64,000 bases of DNA from Zobellia barbeyronii. Lineage in GTDB: Bacteria > Bacteroidota > Bacteroidia > Flavobacteriales > Flavobacteriaceae. Shown here one piece after another: positions 62,302-64,000 of the stretch. How positions within the stretch are numbered: position 1 is the first letter of the stretch; every line of letters starts with the position of its first letter. The DNA is taken from assembly GCF_018603515.1 (NCBI RefSeq), contig NZ_JACATN010000001.1, forward strand, positions 62,001 through 126,000. The letters run 5' to 3'. The notes under the pieces were generated by a model, which was not told where the DNA came from, did not search any database, and saw nothing but the letters and a program-made list of their open reading frames with translations. Both the position numbers and the translations under genes were made by a program.

Positions 62302-63372
62302 ATGACCAAAGAGAAACTATTAAGTCAGTTATTGAGAGCACCAGAATTGGCGATTGAAAATCTCAATTTGGTTTATATAGATAATGGTAAAATGCCTATT
62401 TCCCGTTCCAGAAAAGGAAAGAGTTTCATCTATTTACACAAACAGAAACCTGTTACGGATAAAAAAGAACTGGAGCGTATTACCAGTCTGGTTTTACCAC
62501 CGGCATGGGAAGATGTAAAAATCACAGATTTATCTAACGGCCATCTACAAGCTGTTGGTAAGGATTTAAAAAATAGAAAACAATACCGTTATCATCCTAC
62601 TTGGGTAAAAATTAGAAAGCAGACCAAATTCTACAAGATGGCTCTGTTTGGTAAAAAGCTACCACTTATTAGAGAACAGGTAGAAAAAGACCTTGCACTA
62701 AAAAAATGGTCAAAAGCCAAGGTTGTTGCGCTCATTATAAAACTTATGGATGAAACCCATATACGCATAGGCAACGAGCAATATGCAAAGCGCAATAAAT
62801 CATACGGGCTTTCTACCATGCGTAAAAGGCATGTAGAAGTTTTTAAAAACAATTTTAAGTTTGAGTTTGTAGGTAAAAAGGGCAAAAAACACTCCATTAC
62901 CGTTCGTAATAAAAAGTTGATGCGCCTTATTAGCCGTTGTGAAGATATACCGGGTTGGGAGCTTTTTCAATACTATGATGAAGATGGCGATAAACAATCC
63001 GTAGACAGTTCTATGGTAAACGAATATCTACATGATATAAGCGGAGAATTTTTTACCGCCAAGGACTTTAGAACTTGGGCAGCTTCAGTTGTGTTCTTTG
63101 ATACACTTTTAGACCTTGGCCTTGCCGAAACTGAAAAGGATGCCAAGAAAAATCTACTCGTAGGTTTTGATGCTGCAGCAACCGCCTTAGGAAACACCAG
63201 AAATGTATGCCGTAAGTATTATGTGCATCCCGTCTTGGTTACTTCCTATGAAGACGGTTCTCTAAAAGAATGGTTTGATAAGGCAGACAAAAGCGATTCC
63301 AAATCCGAGCATTTCTCTACTTCAGAAATGGTTATGCTTGAACTTTTTGAACAGTACACTCCCCAGTTTTAG
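62302..63372 (+). CDS. Poxvirus-type DNA topoisomerase IB
   Basis: A 356-residue bacterial topoisomerase IB that relaxes supercoiled DNA through a 3'-phosphotyrosine. The catalytic-domain blocks are present: LMDETHIRIGNEQYAK, YGLSTMRKRHVEV, KDFRTWAASV and the active site TRNVCRKYYVHP, where Tyr307 (second Tyr, before VHP) is the probable nucleophile. The N-terminal part (YIDNGKMPISRSRKGKSF, LPPAWEDVKI) matches the family start. Length agrees with bacterial members (~340-380). It stands between stress-type genes, a frequent place for this enzyme. Confidence 0.94.
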   Translation: MTKEKLLSQLLRAPELAIENLNLVYIDNGKMPISRSRKGKSFIYLHKQKPVTDKKELERITSLVLPPAWEDVKITDLSNGHLQAVGKDLKNRKQYRYHPTWVKIRKQTKFYKMALFGKKLPLIREQVEKDLALKKWSKAKVVALIIKLMDETHIRIGNEQYAKRNKSYGLSTMRKRHVEVFKNNFKFEFVGKKGKKHSITVRNKKLMRLISRCEDIPGWELFQYYDEDGDKQSVDSSMVNEYLHDISGEFFTAKDFRTWAASVVFFDTLLDLGLAETEKDAKKNLLVGFDAAATALGNTRNVCRKYYVHPVLVTSYEDGSLKEWFDKADKSDSKSEHFSTSEMVMLELFEQYTPQF

Positions 63373-63571
63373 AGCTATTTTACATTTTCTTTCGCATTAA
63401 AGAATAAATGCACACGCTATATATCTGCCCTTTACGGATTGCATCAATAATTCATTTTTTCAGATAAAGACCAACAAAGACTTCCTCGTAAATTTACTAT
63501 CAGTAAGTAAGATGCCATGCGGCACGCATCCCCCAAAAAGCAAGTTGCCGCTCATTTAAAATTAAATTACA

Positions 63572-64000
63572 ATGAGTACATATAGTGAAGAAGTACACAC
63601 AAAATTGAATAACATATTAGAAAAAACATACGACGCGGAAAAAGGCTTTAAAAAGGCAGCGGAACACGCCCAAAGCACAGATTTGAAAACATTTTTTACG
63701 CGCAAGGCAGATGAGCGTTATACGTTTGGACATGATTTAAAAACTGAAATTGCCCGGTACGGACAAGAATTTGACAAAGGTGGAAGTGCCACTGGAGCAA
63801 TGCACCGCGGATGGATGGATGTTAAAGCTTGGTTTAGCGGAGATAATGACGAAGCCATGCTAGAAGAATCCATTACAGGAGAAAAAGCCGCCGTAGATGA
63901 ATATAAAGAGGTATTGAATGAAATTTCTCTACCAACTACAACCGCTACTTTGCTAACCCAGCAAATGAATAAGATTAGTAGCGACCTCAGTAGCATCAAT
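63572..64000 (+). CDS. PA2169/DUF2383 four-helix-bundle protein (3' partial)
   Basis: From ATG 63572 the frame is open to the window end; 143 codons are visible, so few are missing from a usual ~150. It resembles the PA2169/DUF2383 ferritin-like family: EVHTKLNNILEKTYDAEKGFKKAAEHA in the first helix (cited in part), FFTRKADERYTFGHDLKTEIARYG in the second, SATGAMHRGWMDVKAWF between, and ESITGEKAAVDEYKEVL in the third. Such proteins appear under stress; the role is unknown. Downstream context is outside the window. Confidence 0.85.
   Translation, partial: MSTYSEEVHTKLNNILEKTYDAEKGFKKAAEHAQSTDLKTFFTRKADERYTFGHDLKTEIARYGQEFDKGGSATGAMHRGWMDVKAWFSGDNDEAMLEESITGEKAAVDEYKEVLNEISLPTTTATLLTQQMNKISSDLSSIN

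Overview
The window reads as a chromosomal segment of a marine Bacteroidota, most likely a member of the Flavobacteriaceae that lives on algae (a Zobellia/Maribacter/Arenibacter-type genome). The reasons are AT-rich DNA, two SusC/SusD pairs, many secreted or lipid-anchored carbohydrate enzymes, sulfatases with the formylglycine motif, a Y_Y_Y/HTH hybrid sensor, scarce Shine-Dalgarno sequences and several TAnnTTTG-type -10 elements. I see no rRNA, tRNA, CRISPR array, insertion sequence or phage gene. The genus is an inference.

Region 1 (1-14582) looks like a sulfated-galactan utilisation locus. Plus-strand genes encode the end of a DUF1080/EF-hand/esterase fusion, two formylglycine sulfatases and a right-handed beta-helix protein that resembles GH82 iota-carrageenases. 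Minus-strand genes encode a PKD-domain lipoprotein, SusD, SusC and a large secreted protein with an FG-GAP-like beta-propeller that may belong to the lambda-carrageenase (GH150) type. Region 2 (15282-24954) holds a membrane sensor/LuxR-type regulator, a second SusC/SusD pair, a lipoprotein glycerophosphodiesterase and a GH16 laminarinase-like lipoprotein.

Region 3 (25351-37605) is mostly housekeeping or accessory: a Dph6-like ATPase, a methyltransferase, a four-gene minus-strand group led by a Crp-type regulator, a second GH16 lipoprotein closely similar to the first but inverted, an unusually long PLP enzyme, an arylamine N-acetyltransferase, a heparinase II/III-type lyase and a DEVD-box RNA helicase.

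Region 4 (37696-52431) is the most unusual part. A compact seven-gene minus-strand operon encodes a secreted GH2 enzyme, a solute-binding-protein homologue without signal peptide or ABC partners, two family III CoA transferases, a crotonase, an AldA-type aldehyde dehydrogenase and a RhaT-like permease. It is divergent from an IclR regulator, with a perfect 13-bp inverted repeat between them. I infer a CoA-dependent pathway for a compound released from a glycoside. Next come a BASS-type transporter and an NCS1-type permease paired with a mannitol 2-dehydrogenase, closed by a clear terminator.

Region 5 (52674-64000) is a plus-strand run of envelope and stress genes: YihY/BrkB, SDR, Rho_N small protein, two AI-2E family proteins, nitroreductase, F420-type NADP oxidoreductase, short HPF, SLC13 permease with RCK_C inserts, MscS channel, topoisomerase IB and a DUF2383 four-helix protein cut by the window end. 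The coordination of this cluster is inferred from layout only.
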